A stretch of 64,000 nucleotides of DNA from CALAED01 sp035765195 (GTDB lineage: Bacteria; Actinomycetota; Actinomycetes; Streptosporangiales; Streptosporangiaceae), in contig DASTYC010000006.1 of assembly GCA_035765195.1 (NCBI GenBank), positions 275,804-339,803 on the forward strand. The letters are read 5' to 3'. How positions within the stretch are numbered: the stretch's first letter is position 1; each line of letters begins with the position of its first letter. Under the pieces are notes generated by a model. The model was not told the DNA's origin, did no database searches, and saw only the letters and a list, made by a program, of their open reading frames with translations. Position numbers and translations under genes: made by a program. Below are positions 54,068-62,680 of this stretch, one piece after another.

Positions 54068-54214
54068 CGACGGCTGCTCCGGATCCGGGGAGTGCGACGC
54101 CGGTGAGCGTACGGCACCCGTCCGCGTCGAGAGAAGGCGCGCGCCGTCCATTGCTGATGAGAAGGTTTCCGTTCAGACTGGGCGCGGCGAGTAGGTGTTG
54201 ACGTGGAGGCGTGT

Positions 54215-55645
54215 ATGTCCCGCAGCGGCGCGGTAAGGCGGAGTCTGTTCGGTGCCGGCGCGTTCTTCGCGGCCACGGTTGTGCTGACCGGAACCGCGCT
54301 GGCCTGCCCCGTCGACCCGGGCCCCGCGTCGTCCAACGCGAACGAGGGCCAGGACCGCACCACGACACACGCCGTGCACGGCGCCGCTGCCGTGGGCAAG
54401 ACGTCCGCCGCCGTATCCGAGGCGATCAAGGGTGTGGAGCACGTCGGCACGGTGCCCGACGCGAAGGACGCCACGTCGCTGGTGTTCATGGACTACGGCA
54501 AGGGCCCGCGCAAGCGGACCATCGTGTACGTCAGCGGCCGGTTCGGGCTCAAGGGCTACGACATCACCGCCGACCCCACCCGCCCGCGGCTCGTCGGCGA
54601 GTTCAGCCTGCCCGGCTTCTGGCAGAGCGAGGACACCGACGCCGATCACAAACGGAAGATCATCTATCTCTCGCGCGACCCTCGCGCCTTCGGCGGCACC
54701 ACGGACACGGGCGAGTCCGGGGTCTACATCATCGACGTCTCCAAGCCGGAGAGCCTCACGCAGATCGCCTATCAGATGCTGCCCGCCGGGCACACCACCA
54801 GCTGCATCAACGACTGCAAGTACCTATGGACCGGCGGCCCGGCCAAGGCCGCCTGGCAGCCCGCCGACTGGGGCGGACGCCCGGCCTGGGTCACCGACGT
54901 ACGCGACCCGCGCCACCCCAAGGTCTTCCCCAACCCGATCGACCTGGGCCGTAACGACGGCAAGACCGACTACACCCACGACATCCAGATCGACTCGGCC
55001 GGCGTGGCATGGTCGTCGGGGCGCGGCGGCGTACGCGGCTACTACACGCAGGGCCGGCACTTCGACCCGGTCGCCAAGCGGTTCCGCACGGCCACCGCGT
55101 GGGACCCGGTCCCGTACGCGGGCGGCGGCATCGACGAGGCCACCACCAACTCCTCGTTCATGCACAACAGCTTCCGCGCGGTCGGCCGGACGAGGAACCA
55201 GGGCGCCGATCCGCGCGTGTGGGGCAACGGCAAGTTGCTCATCGTCACCGAGGAGACCTTCAACGACGGCTGCGCCAACGACGGGCTGCTGGTCATCTCC
55301 TCCCTCGAGGGCTCGTTCGGCGGTCAGGGCTGGCGGTCGACGCCCGAGAACCCGTTCCGGCTGCGCACCATCGGCACCTGGGGCCCGGCGGGGCAGGAGG
55401 GCAGCCGCGCCGACACCGACGACTGCTCGGCGCACTACTTCGACGTCAAGGACGGCGTGCTCGCGCAGGCGTTCTACAACCAGGGCGTGCGGTTCCTCGA
55501 CGTGCGCGACCCGACCAACCCCACGCAGGTCGCCTACTTCCGCAAGGACGACGCCCGGGCCTGGGCGGCGTACTGGCACGGCGGGTACGTCTACGTCGCC
55601 GACAACGTGCGCGGCATCGACATCCTGCGGCCGACCTTCCGCTGA
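54215..55645 (+). CDS. Secreted LVIVD-repeat protein
   Basis: A 476-residue protein with an N-terminal signal (SRSGAVRRSLFGAGAFFAATVVLTG, Ala-Leu-Ala then Cys) and LVIVD-type beta-propeller repeats (GVYIIDVSKPESLTQIA, AWVTDVRDPRHPKVF, VRFLDVRDPTNPTQVAYFR). The ATG at 54215 follows GGAGGCGTGT; the GTG at 54203 would be too close. It is an extracellular scaffold, possibly a binding protein. Convergent with the propeller gene at 55,700. Confidence 0.85.
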   Translation: MSRSGAVRRSLFGAGAFFAATVVLTGTALACPVDPGPASSNANEGQDRTTTHAVHGAAAVGKTSAAVSEAIKGVEHVGTVPDAKDATSLVFMDYGKGPRKRTIVYVSGRFGLKGYDITADPTRPRLVGEFSLPGFWQSEDTDADHKRKIIYLSRDPRAFGGTTDTGESGVYIIDVSKPESLTQIAYQMLPAGHTTSCINDCKYLWTGGPAKAAWQPADWGGRPAWVTDVRDPRHPKVFPNPIDLGRNDGKTDYTHDIQIDSAGVAWSSGRGGVRGYYTQGRHFDPVAKRFRTATAWDPVPYAGGGIDEATTNSSFMHNSFRAVGRTRNQGADPRVWGNGKLLIVTEETFNDGCANDGLLVISSLEGSFGGQGWRSTPENPFRLRTIGTWGPAGQEGSRADTDDCSAHYFDVKDGVLAQAFYNQGVRFLDVRDPTNPTQVAYFRKDDARAWAAYWHGGYVYVADNVRGIDILRPTFR

Positions 55646-55699
55646 CCCCGAGCGCCGCCCGGGCGGCCCCGGGGCGGCCCGGGGCGGCCGGCCGGTGCG

Positions 55700-56935
55700 T
55701 TACCTGACGGCGGTGAAGTCGACGATCAGGTAGCCGTCCGCTCGGTCCATTCGGTAAATGCGGTCGCCGGGCTGGATGGCCGTGTAGCTGCGCGGCTGCC
55801 TCGGTGCACCGAGATCGGCGAGCCTTCCGCTGCGCAGGTCGTACAACTGCATGGTCCTCGGCCCCGAATACAGCAGGAAGCGGTCGAGGGCGATGTCGGT
55901 GGGGAACGGCCACTCGCCCGGCAGCACACGTCCGCCCGTTCCGTCCCGCCGCACCGCCCGTGTGTCGGGGCCACCGTAGGACACACACCAGGTCACGTCG
56001 CAGGTCCAACGCCCCGGGCCGACCTCGGCGGAGCGCCGCTCCCCGGTCACCACGTTGCGCACATCCTTGAACGTGACAGGACGAGCGGCATCGTTCCGCC
56101 CCGGGGTGCCGATCCACGGCCACTCGACGATCTGGTGACGGTCGGTGCCCGGGATCTTGGTGGGCGGGCCGCCGGTGAGCGGGGCCTCAAAGAGGCCGCC
56201 TCGCGCCTGCGGCGTGAAGGCCGACAGCGACCAGAACACCTTGCCGCCCGCGATGACGAGGTCCCCGATGCCGCTGTCTTCTTCCTTGCCGGCCGGCATC
56301 GTGACGATCTTGCGGGCCTCGCCTCCGCTGAGCGGCGCCGACCAGATCTCCGCGATGATTTCGCCCTGCGCCCTGCGCGCGGTCCACCAGACGACGCGGC
56401 CGTCGCCCACGGCGAAGTCCGAGGCGAACGTCGTCGCCTTCGCCGGCGTGGTCACCCGCGTCACCTGGCTGAGCCGCCTGGTGCCGGTGTCGTACAGCCA
56501 TATGGCGTCGGTCCGTTCGAAGCCGCCCGACGTCGTGACGAGCAGGGTGCGGTTGCCGACGAAGGCCTCCGGGTAGTACTTGCGCCCGTTCGGCAGCCGT
56601 GCCGGGACCTTGACGACCGCCTGCGGCCAGAGCTTCTCGACGGGTACGGCGGCGGGCAGCGCCACCGTCGGCATCGGGCGTGCCGATGCGGTGCCCGAGG
56701 CGGCGGGGTCGCCCCCGTCGAGCACCCCGCCGAAGACCCCGCGCGAGGCCGCCGTGGACAGGCCCGCGACGGCGAGGACCGTGGCCGCGACGGCCGCGAC
56801 CTGCCCGCGCAGCCGCCGGCGCCGCCGCGCGATGCGGTGCTCGATCTGACCCGCACGCCCGGGGTTGCCCGGGGGCGTACCGACGAACCCCTCGTCACGC
56901 AGCAGCCCGCGCAGGTCGTCGCTCGTCATCGGCAT
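55700..56935 (-). CDS. Membrane-anchored beta-propeller-like protein, partner of the sigma factor
   Basis: A 411-residue protein. A cytoplasmic N-terminus (SDDLRGLLRDEGFVGTPPGN) is followed by one helix (QVAAVAATVLAVAGLSTAAS) and a large extracytoplasmic region of WD/TolB-like blades (IWLYDTGTRRLSQVTRV, IWSAPLSGGEARKIVTM). It starts 5 bp after the sigma gene and is co-transcribed with it. This resembles anti-sigma-like partners of SigE-type sigma factors, but a zinc-binding anti-sigma motif is absent. Confidence 0.8.
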   Translation of the reverse strand: MPMTSDDLRGLLRDEGFVGTPPGNPGRAGQIEHRIARRRRRLRGQVAAVAATVLAVAGLSTAASRGVFGGVLDGGDPAASGTASARPMPTVALPAAVPVEKLWPQAVVKVPARLPNGRKYYPEAFVGNRTLLVTTSGGFERTDAIWLYDTGTRRLSQVTRVTTPAKATTFASDFAVGDGRVVWWTARRAQGEIIAEIWSAPLSGGEARKIVTMPAGKEEDSGIGDLVIAGGKVFWSLSAFTPQARGGLFEAPLTGGPPTKIPGTDRHQIVEWPWIGTPGRNDAARPVTFKDVRNVVTGERRSAEVGPGRWTCDVTWCVSYGGPDTRAVRRDGTGGRVLPGEWPFPTDIALDRFLLYSGPRTMQLYDLRSGRLADLGAPRQPRSYTAIQPGDRIYRMDRADGYLIVDFTAVR

Positions 56936-56940
56936 GGCGC

Positions 56941-57456
56941 TCAGGCCTCCTTCCGGGTCCTGGCAGGCATGATCGAGTCGTCCACCCGCAGCTTGGCCAG
57001 CGCCTTGGCGGTCTGGCTCTTCACCGTGCCGACCGAACACCCCATGACCTCGGCGGTCCTGGTCTCGGTCAGGTCCTCGTAGAAGCGCAACACGATCACC
57101 GCGCGTTGCCCGGCCGGCAGCCGGCCGAGCGCACGCCACATCGCGTCGCGCTCGTCGCAGCTCCGCATCGCGTCGGGGGACACCTCATCGGGCGGCCCAA
57201 CTTCCACCTGCTCCGCCGGCACCTCCGCCTTCCACCGGCGCCGCCGCCACCAGGTGATATAGGTCGTGACGATGATCTTGCGGACGTACGCCTCGGGATC
57301 GCCGGACACCCGCCACCACGCGAACCACGCCTTGACCATCGCCTCTTGGAGTAGATCTTCGGCGTGCGCCCAGTCCCGCGTCAGCATGAACGCGGTACGC
57401 AACAGCCGATCGGACCTCGCCGCCACGAACTCGTAATAGTCCGCCCGATCCACCAC
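56941..57456 (-). CDS. SigE-subfamily ECF sigma factor
   Basis: A 171-residue ECF sigma factor of the SigE group. Region 2 reads FVAARSDRLLRTAFMLTRDWAHAEDLLQEAMVKAWFAWWRV, and region 4 reads LPAGQRAVIVLRFYEDLTETRTAEVMGCSVGTVKSQTAKALAKLR. The start is a GTG. It precedes the membrane propeller gene by 5 bp. Actinomycetes have many such small sigma factors, so the signal is unknown. Confidence 0.9.
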   Translation of the reverse strand: MVDRADYYEFVAARSDRLLRTAFMLTRDWAHAEDLLQEAMVKAWFAWWRVSGDPEAYVRKIIVTTYITWWRRRRWKAEVPAEQVEVGPPDEVSPDAMRSCDERDAMWRALGRLPAGQRAVIVLRFYEDLTETRTAEVMGCSVGTVKSQTAKALAKLRVDDSIMPARTRKEA

Positions 57457-57581
57457 GTCCGGTTCTCCCGTCGTCCCCGTCCTGACCCTCCCTACGAGAG
57501 GCCGGGCCGCAAAGGTTGCCCGCGCCGGGCACCCTGGCGTGTTCCGGCCACCGGCGCGTACCGGTCAGCGGCGCGTACCGG

Positions 57582-57989
57582 TCAGCGGAGGTTGCGGATC
57601 GTGCGGGCGGGCGCGCGGCGGGCGAGGCCGATGAGCATGAGGAGCGCGACCAGGCTCAGCACCCACGAATCGCTGTCCCTGCCGCCGAGGTCGTGGTCGA
57701 TGAAGTGCGAGATGGCGTGCACGACCATTCCCACCGAGCCGCCGAGCAGGGCGGCGAACAGCGCGTCGGTCCAGATGAGCGCGGCGAGCAGGGCCACGCC
57801 GATGGCGAGCTGGAAGGCGCCCAGGTCGTGGAACAGATGCTCGTTGTACGGCGGGAACGTGGCGATGTTGTCGTAAAACGACTTCGGCCAGGCGAACGCC
57901 CAAAGGCCCGGCACGAGGAAGGCGAGCCCGCCGACCAAGGCCGCGAGCACCTCTACCGGGCTTCTCCGGGTGCGCGTGTATGTGTGCAT
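57582..57989 (-). CDS. Four-helix membrane protein (DUF4383/DoxX-like)
   Basis: A 135-residue protein with four hydrophobic segments (VLAALVGGLAFLVPGLWAFAW, FQLAIGVALLAALIW, ALFAALLGGSVGMVVHAI, WVLSLVALLMLIGLA). The size and order suit small DoxX/DUF4383-type membrane proteins. Function is unknown. It is upstream of the sigma gene and reads the same way. Confidence 0.65.
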   Translation of the reverse strand: MHTYTRTRRSPVEVLAALVGGLAFLVPGLWAFAWPKSFYDNIATFPPYNEHLFHDLGAFQLAIGVALLAALIWTDALFAALLGGSVGMVVHAISHFIDHDLGGRDSDSWVLSLVALLMLIGLARRAPARTIRNLR

Positions 57990-58433
57990 GAGCCGACCCC
58001 TCCGTGAAGATCGCCTTGGTTTTCGCGCGACGAGGCAACCGTACGAGACGCGGCATTCGCCCGGCGTGCCCGCCGGACCGGCTCCTCGGCGCGTGGAAGC
58101 CGCGGGCGGGTTTTCGCGGATTCGGCTACGTGATCCCGGCCCGACGTTCGATTCGCAATCGGGCTATTCGGGGCGACTTCGCTGCGTGATGGCCGGATTG
58201 ATGAGAGTTTTTTCGGACGGGAGTTTATAGGTGTTAGAGGCTGGTATGCGTGAAAGCCTTTCAAAACCTTAAGGGTTGTGTGTCGTCTTAAGGGTTTTCC
58301 GCCCTTGTGATCTCGTTGTGTCCAACTTGGCGGAACCGGACACTCGTGAGTTAACGCGATCATCGCGTACTTGAGACAACCCGTGCGGCCGGGCCGCCGG
58401 CCTGGTTCGCAAGGTGTTCAGGAGGTCGGTGGC
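57990..58433. other. 444-bp spacer upstream of the peroxidase gene
   Basis: The right half has two direct repeats of CTTAAGGGTT (58268-58277 and 58287-58296, 19 bp apart) in AT-richer DNA, about 140-165 bp before the peroxidase start. It should contain the peroxidase promoter. No gene is seen. Confidence 0.45.
58268..58296. promoter_or_regulatory. CTTAAGGGTT direct repeat upstream of the peroxidase gene
   Basis: Two perfect copies of CTTAAGGGTT start 19 bp apart. The first lies in the near-palindrome AACCTTAAGGGTT. They may be sites for a regulator or part of a promoter. The position, 138 bp or more before the start, is a little far for a -35 element. Confidence 0.4.
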
Positions 58434-60047
58434 ATGGAGCAAAGGCAGCGAGACGGGAGCGGTACCAAACGACGCATCAGCCGACGGGGTTTTCTGGCCG
58501 GAGTGGGCGCTGGGGCGGCCGGCACGCTCGCGCTGCGCCCCGCCGAGGCCATCGCCCAAGTCCTCACGCCGCGAGCGGCCGGGCTCGCCACCTCGCCCGA
58601 CCGGTTCGGACGCATCTTCAACCTGCCGCCGTTCGCGGACCTGAACGTGTCGTCGCTGCGCTCCGCGCTTATGGACATGGGCCGTCCCGGCGGGATCATG
58701 GACGCGCGAGACGCCCTGGACCAGGGGCCGGTGAACCTGATCACCAATCCGGCGCTCAGCGCGAACAACCCCGATAACACGAACCACACGGCCGGCACGA
58801 CGTTCGTGGGGCAGTTCCTCGACCACGACATCACCTTCGACCAGACGTCCAGGCTGGGGGTGCCGCTGGAGCCGACCGCGGCGCCCAACGCGCGCACGCC
58901 GGGCTTCGACCTGGACTCCGTCTACGGCGGCGGCCCCACCGGTTCGCCGGCGTTGTACGACTCCGCCGACAGGGACAAGTTCCGGGTGGAAAGCGGCGGC
59001 CTCTTCGAGGATCTGCCCCGCCAGTCGAACGGCCAGGCGATCATCGCCGACGAGCGCAACGACGAGAACCTGATGATCGCCGGGCTGCAGGCCGCGTTCC
59101 TGCTGTTCCACAACCGCGTGGTCGACTTCCTGCGCGCGCAAGGCCAGACGGGCAGCGTGTTCGCGGCCGCCCGGCAACTGGTCCGCTGGCACTACCAGTG
59201 GCTCATCCTGCACGAGTTCCTGCCGCAGTTCATCGGGCAGCCGATGGTCGACGACATCTTGCGGAACGGACGCCGGTTCTACCGTCCGGCGCCGGGCCAG
59301 CAGTTCATCCCCGTGGAGTTCCAGGGTGCCTGCTACCGGTTCGGGCACAGCATGGTGCGGCCGTCGTACCGCGCCAACCTGGCCGGCGACCCCGGCGGCA
59401 ACCCCGCCACCGGCGCTCCCGCCTTCTTCGGCATGATCTTCGACCCGGCGGGCCAGGGGCAGTCGGACCCGGTGGACCTGCGCGGCGGCGCCCGGGCGCG
59501 CCGGCGGTTCATCGGATGGCAGACGTTCTTCGACTTCGGCGGCAGCCTCACCGCCGACATGCGCCGGAACAAGATCATCGACACCAGGATCTCGACGCCG
59601 CTGTTCAACCTGCCCGTCGGGGCGATCGCCGGAAACGAGACGAACCCGGTGGTGCTGCCCCAGCGGAACCTGCTGCGGCACATCACGTGGTCGATCCCGT
59701 CCGGGCAGAACATCGCCCGCGCCCTCGGGGTCAACCCCGTCCTGCAGGCCCAGGACTTCCCCGAGTTGCAGCAGTTCGGGCACGGTCTCCCGAGCAGCAC
59801 GCCGCTGTGGTACTACGCGCTCAAGGAGGCCCAGGTGCTCGCCGGCGGCCGCACGCTGGCCGGAGTGGGCGCCAGGATCGTCGGCGAGGTCTTCATCGGC
59901 CTGCTGCAACTCGACCCGTCCTCCTACCTCGCCACCAACCCGGGCTGGCGGCCGACGCTGCCTCGCCGTTCCGGCGGGACCGGCGACTTCCGGATGATCG
60001 ATCTGCTCACGTTCGCCAGGGTCGACCCGACCAGCCGCGGCCAGTAG
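58434..60047 (+). CDS. Secreted heme peroxidase (animal peroxidase family), Tat substrate
   Basis: A 537-residue protein. Tat signal at RRISRRGFLAGVGAGAAG, then an An_peroxidase fold. The distal His lies in GTTFVGQFLDHDITFD; the distal Arg region is ADERNDENLMI; the proximal heme His lies in YRFGHSMVRPSYR. The ATG at 58434 is preceded by TTCAGGAGGTCGG. Such bacterial enzymes oxidise halides or small organics outside the cell. It converges on the FG-GAP gene. Confidence 0.88.
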   Translation: MEQRQRDGSGTKRRISRRGFLAGVGAGAAGTLALRPAEAIAQVLTPRAAGLATSPDRFGRIFNLPPFADLNVSSLRSALMDMGRPGGIMDARDALDQGPVNLITNPALSANNPDNTNHTAGTTFVGQFLDHDITFDQTSRLGVPLEPTAAPNARTPGFDLDSVYGGGPTGSPALYDSADRDKFRVESGGLFEDLPRQSNGQAIIADERNDENLMIAGLQAAFLLFHNRVVDFLRAQGQTGSVFAAARQLVRWHYQWLILHEFLPQFIGQPMVDDILRNGRRFYRPAPGQQFIPVEFQGACYRFGHSMVRPSYRANLAGDPGGNPATGAPAFFGMIFDPAGQGQSDPVDLRGGARARRRFIGWQTFFDFGGSLTADMRRNKIIDTRISTPLFNLPVGAIAGNETNPVVLPQRNLLRHITWSIPSGQNIARALGVNPVLQAQDFPELQQFGHGLPSSTPLWYYALKEAQVLAGGRTLAGVGARIVGEVFIGLLQLDPSSYLATNPGWRPTLPRRSGGTGDFRMIDLLTFARVDPTSRGQ

Positions 60048-60053
60048 ACGCCC

Positions 60054-60098
60054 CGGCGGCGTACTGCTGTCACGGGCTAAGGGAGCAGTACGCCGCCG
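60054..60098. terminator. Perfect 15-bp hairpin between converging genes
   Basis: CGGCGGCGTACTGCT (60054-60068) and AGCAGTACGCCGCCG (60084-60098) flank 15 nt. The right arm overlaps the last codons of the FG-GAP gene. It probably stops transcripts of both converging genes. Confidence 0.65.
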
Positions 60099-61546
60099 AG
60101 GTGGGCGGCTCGGCCGCCGACGCCGACGGTGACCGCGTTGAAGGCGGTGACGCCGGACGCGGAGACGCGGGCCGCGGCGCCCCGGAAGATCCACACGGCG
60201 CCCTCGGTGCTGTTCTCCTGCGGCGCGCCCACCGCGATGTCGGCCTTGCCGTCGCCGGTGACGTTGGCCACCGACAGCCCGCCGCCGAACGCGTCGTTAC
60301 GCTCCACGGTGCCGGGCACGCCGGAGGTGTTCTGCGCGAACAGCCTGGCGCCGGCGGTGGTGATGCCGCCGCCGCTGCCGTACAGGACGGTGAACGCACC
60401 GGCGCCGCCGACCGAGCCGATGTCCTCGCCGGGCGAACCGACCACCAGGTCGGCCTTGCCGTCGCCGGTGACGTCGCCGGCCGCCAGGTCGGCGCCGAAG
60501 AAGTCCCCGTCCTCACCGCTGCCGGGTACGCCCGCGGTGTCCTGGCTGAACGTCGCCTGCCGGCGGAAACCGGTCCCGGTCCCCAGGCTCACGATGATCC
60601 GGCCGCCGGCGACATCGGGCCCCTCGACCGGACGGAGCCGGGTGACGAGGTCGGCCTTGCCGTCGCCGTTGAAGTCCCCGGCGGCGGCCTCCGGGCCGCC
60701 CCCCGCGGCGTACGACTTCAGCAACGACATCCCCGTCCCCGTGCCGCGGTAGAGGTCGACCCGCCCGGAGGGCAGACCGTCGACCTCCTCGACCCAGCTC
60801 GCGGCCACGTCCGTGCGTCCGTCTCCGGTGAAGTCGGCGGCCGTCAGGGTGAGATCGGTGGCGTAGAAGTTGTCGTCGTTCAGCGGAACGCGAGTGCCGC
60901 GCGCGCCGCCGGTCGCCAGCGCGTCGAAGACCCAAAAGCCCGCGCTGCCGCCGTTGACGGCGAGATCGGGCCGGCTGTCTCCGGTGAGGTCGCCGACCGC
61001 CAGCGACGTCCCGAACCTGCCGTTCGGATTGCGGAACGCCGGATCGGGCAGCACCAGCCGGGCCGCCCGCGCCGACAGGCCGGTCGCGCTTCCGTAGACG
61101 ACCGCCACCGTGCCGGCATGGGTACGGCCCTCCACGTCCTCGCCCGGTACGCCGATGGCCAGGTCCGCATAGCCGTCCATGTCGAAGTCGGCGGACGCGG
61201 TGGACGCGCCGAAGGCGTTGTTCGCGGTCGCCGTCCCCGGAACGCCCGCGCTGTTTTGGGTGATCACCTGCCGGCGACCGGTGTTCGGTCCGGTGCCGCC
61301 GCCGAAGACCACGGTGACGAACCCGGTTCTGACCCCTCCCGTCGTGCCGAGCGGACTGCCCATGGCGATGTCGCGCCGGCCGTCCCCGTTGAAGTCCCCC
61401 GACTTGGCCGGTACGGCCGCGGCCGCGGCTGTGGCAGAGGATGAGGCCAAGGTCGAGGCCGAAGCCGGCGAGGCGGCGACGGCGGCGCCGCTGCCGACTG
61501 TGAGCGCGGCCAGCGCGGCCGCGGCGATGGCAGGACGGACGTCCAT
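60077..61546 (-). CDS. Secreted FG-GAP/VCBS repeat protein
   Basis: A 489-residue secreted protein with a signal peptide (PAIAAAALAALTVGSGAAVAASPAS) and about six FG-GAP repeats with calcium-binding D-x-D-x-D-like loops (GDFNGDGRRDIAMGSP, ADFDMDGYADLAIGVP, GDVTGDGKADLVVGSP). This is the seven-bladed integrin-alpha-like propeller. It is likely extracellular and adhesive or enzymatic; no catalytic site is seen. Confidence 0.85.
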   Translation of the reverse strand: MDVRPAIAAAALAALTVGSGAAVAASPASASTLASSSATAAAAAVPAKSGDFNGDGRRDIAMGSPLGTTGGVRTGFVTVVFGGGTGPNTGRRQVITQNSAGVPGTATANNAFGASTASADFDMDGYADLAIGVPGEDVEGRTHAGTVAVVYGSATGLSARAARLVLPDPAFRNPNGRFGTSLAVGDLTGDSRPDLAVNGGSAGFWVFDALATGGARGTRVPLNDDNFYATDLTLTAADFTGDGRTDVAASWVEEVDGLPSGRVDLYRGTGTGMSLLKSYAAGGGPEAAAGDFNGDGKADLVTRLRPVEGPDVAGGRIIVSLGTGTGFRRQATFSQDTAGVPGSGEDGDFFGADLAAGDVTGDGKADLVVGSPGEDIGSVGGAGAFTVLYGSGGGITTAGARLFAQNTSGVPGTVERNDAFGGGLSVANVTGDGKADIAVGAPQENSTEGAVWIFRGAAARVSASGVTAFNAVTVGVGGRAAHLGGVLLP

Positions 61547-61720
61547 GAAGTGCCCCCTTGTGATCGATGATCCCCACCAAGGGGACGCAGGGGTTTTGCC
61601 GGCGGTTTACCAATTAGTAATCACCGCCAAAACGACGTTCCGCACGAAACACCCCTTGAGCGCACCGTCCAGCTAGTTTGCTGTTCTCATGCTGACCACG
61701 TAGTCGGAGGGAGTCAGACG

Positions 61721-62563
61721 GTGACCACAGAGCCGATCGGGGCGCAAGCCCTGCGAGAAGCGGCGGAACGGACGGCCGCGCTGTTGCGGAAGGTGCCGGA
61801 CCCGAACCTGAAGGTGCCGGGGCTGGAGTGGAACGTCGGCGAGACCACCGCCCATCTGGTGGCCGAGCTCCAGCTCTACACGCGATTGGCCGCGGACGAG
61901 CGGGACGCCGGCGAGCACCCCGTGCCGGACGCGGACAATCCGAACGGGGCCGGGACGAACGGGGCCGACACACCGTCCCGGGTGAGCGCGGCGGCCAACG
62001 CCGAGCAATTGGCGGAGTTCACCGAGCGCGACCCCGCGAGACTCGCCGACCTGCTGGTGCCGGCCGCCGACGCCTTCGTCGCCGCCGCCGCCCGGCTCCC
62101 GGCCGACAAGCCGATCCTCGCCACGAACGGCGTGTCGATGACGCCGTCCACGATGACCGCGGCGCTGCTGGGCGAACAACTCATCCACGGACTCGACATC
62201 GCGCGGGCCGCGAAACTGCCCTGGCCCATCGCTCGCGAAGACGCGCTGCTGGTCATCGCCGGCGTCATCGCCATGGTGCCCGACTACGTCGACCGCGATC
62301 AGGCGGCCGGCCGCCACGTCAGCTACGAGCTGGTCCTGCGCGGTGGTCCCCGCTACCGGCTGGTCATCGACGACGGCACGGCGACGGTCACCGAGCCGGG
62401 CCTGGGCGTCGACTGCCGCATCTATGCCGACCCCGTCGCGTTCCTCCTCGTCGGCTACGGCCGCATCGGGCAGTGGGGCCCGATCCTGCGCGGCCAGATC
62501 CTCGCCGCCGGACGCAAGCCGTGGCTCGGGCTCGCCTTCGGAAAGCTGATCACAGGTCCGTGA
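61721..62563 (+). CDS. Mycothiol-dependent maleylpyruvate-isomerase-type protein with SCP2-like tail
   Basis: A 280-residue protein. Its N-terminal four-helix DinB-like domain contains VPGLEWNVGETTAHLVAEL and LLGEQLIHGLDIARA (the two histidine-bearing helices of MDMPI/TIGR03083). The C-terminal part (YELVLRGGPRYRLVIDDGTATVTEPGLGVDCRIYADPVAFLLVGYGR) is SCP2-like. Such proteins use mycothiol. The start is a GTG at 61721 in GGTGACCACAG. Confidence 0.78.
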   Translation: MTTEPIGAQALREAAERTAALLRKVPDPNLKVPGLEWNVGETTAHLVAELQLYTRLAADERDAGEHPVPDADNPNGAGTNGADTPSRVSAAANAEQLAEFTERDPARLADLLVPAADAFVAAAARLPADKPILATNGVSMTPSTMTAALLGEQLIHGLDIARAAKLPWPIAREDALLVIAGVIAMVPDYVDRDQAAGRHVSYELVLRGGPRYRLVIDDGTATVTEPGLGVDCRIYADPVAFLLVGYGRIGQWGPILRGQILAAGRKPWLGLAFGKLITGP

Positions 62564-62680
62564 GGCGCTGAGGTCCCGCCGCCCCCCGTCACGCCTCCAC
62601 CCCCGTCACGCCGCCGCGCCGCCGCTGTGTTCGTCCGGATCTGGGGCAAGAAGACTCAAGCGGCGTGATCGACCCGGGGG

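Noticed and set aside
58269..60194. 641-codon frame on the minus strand opposite the peroxidase gene
   Set aside because: Low-complexity R/P/G-rich composition, no start signal, and the peroxidase reading has the heme motifs.
59198..61444. 748-codon frame on the + strand over the peroxidase end and FG-GAP gene
   Set aside because: It crosses two genes with real domains and a terminator and has no family pattern.
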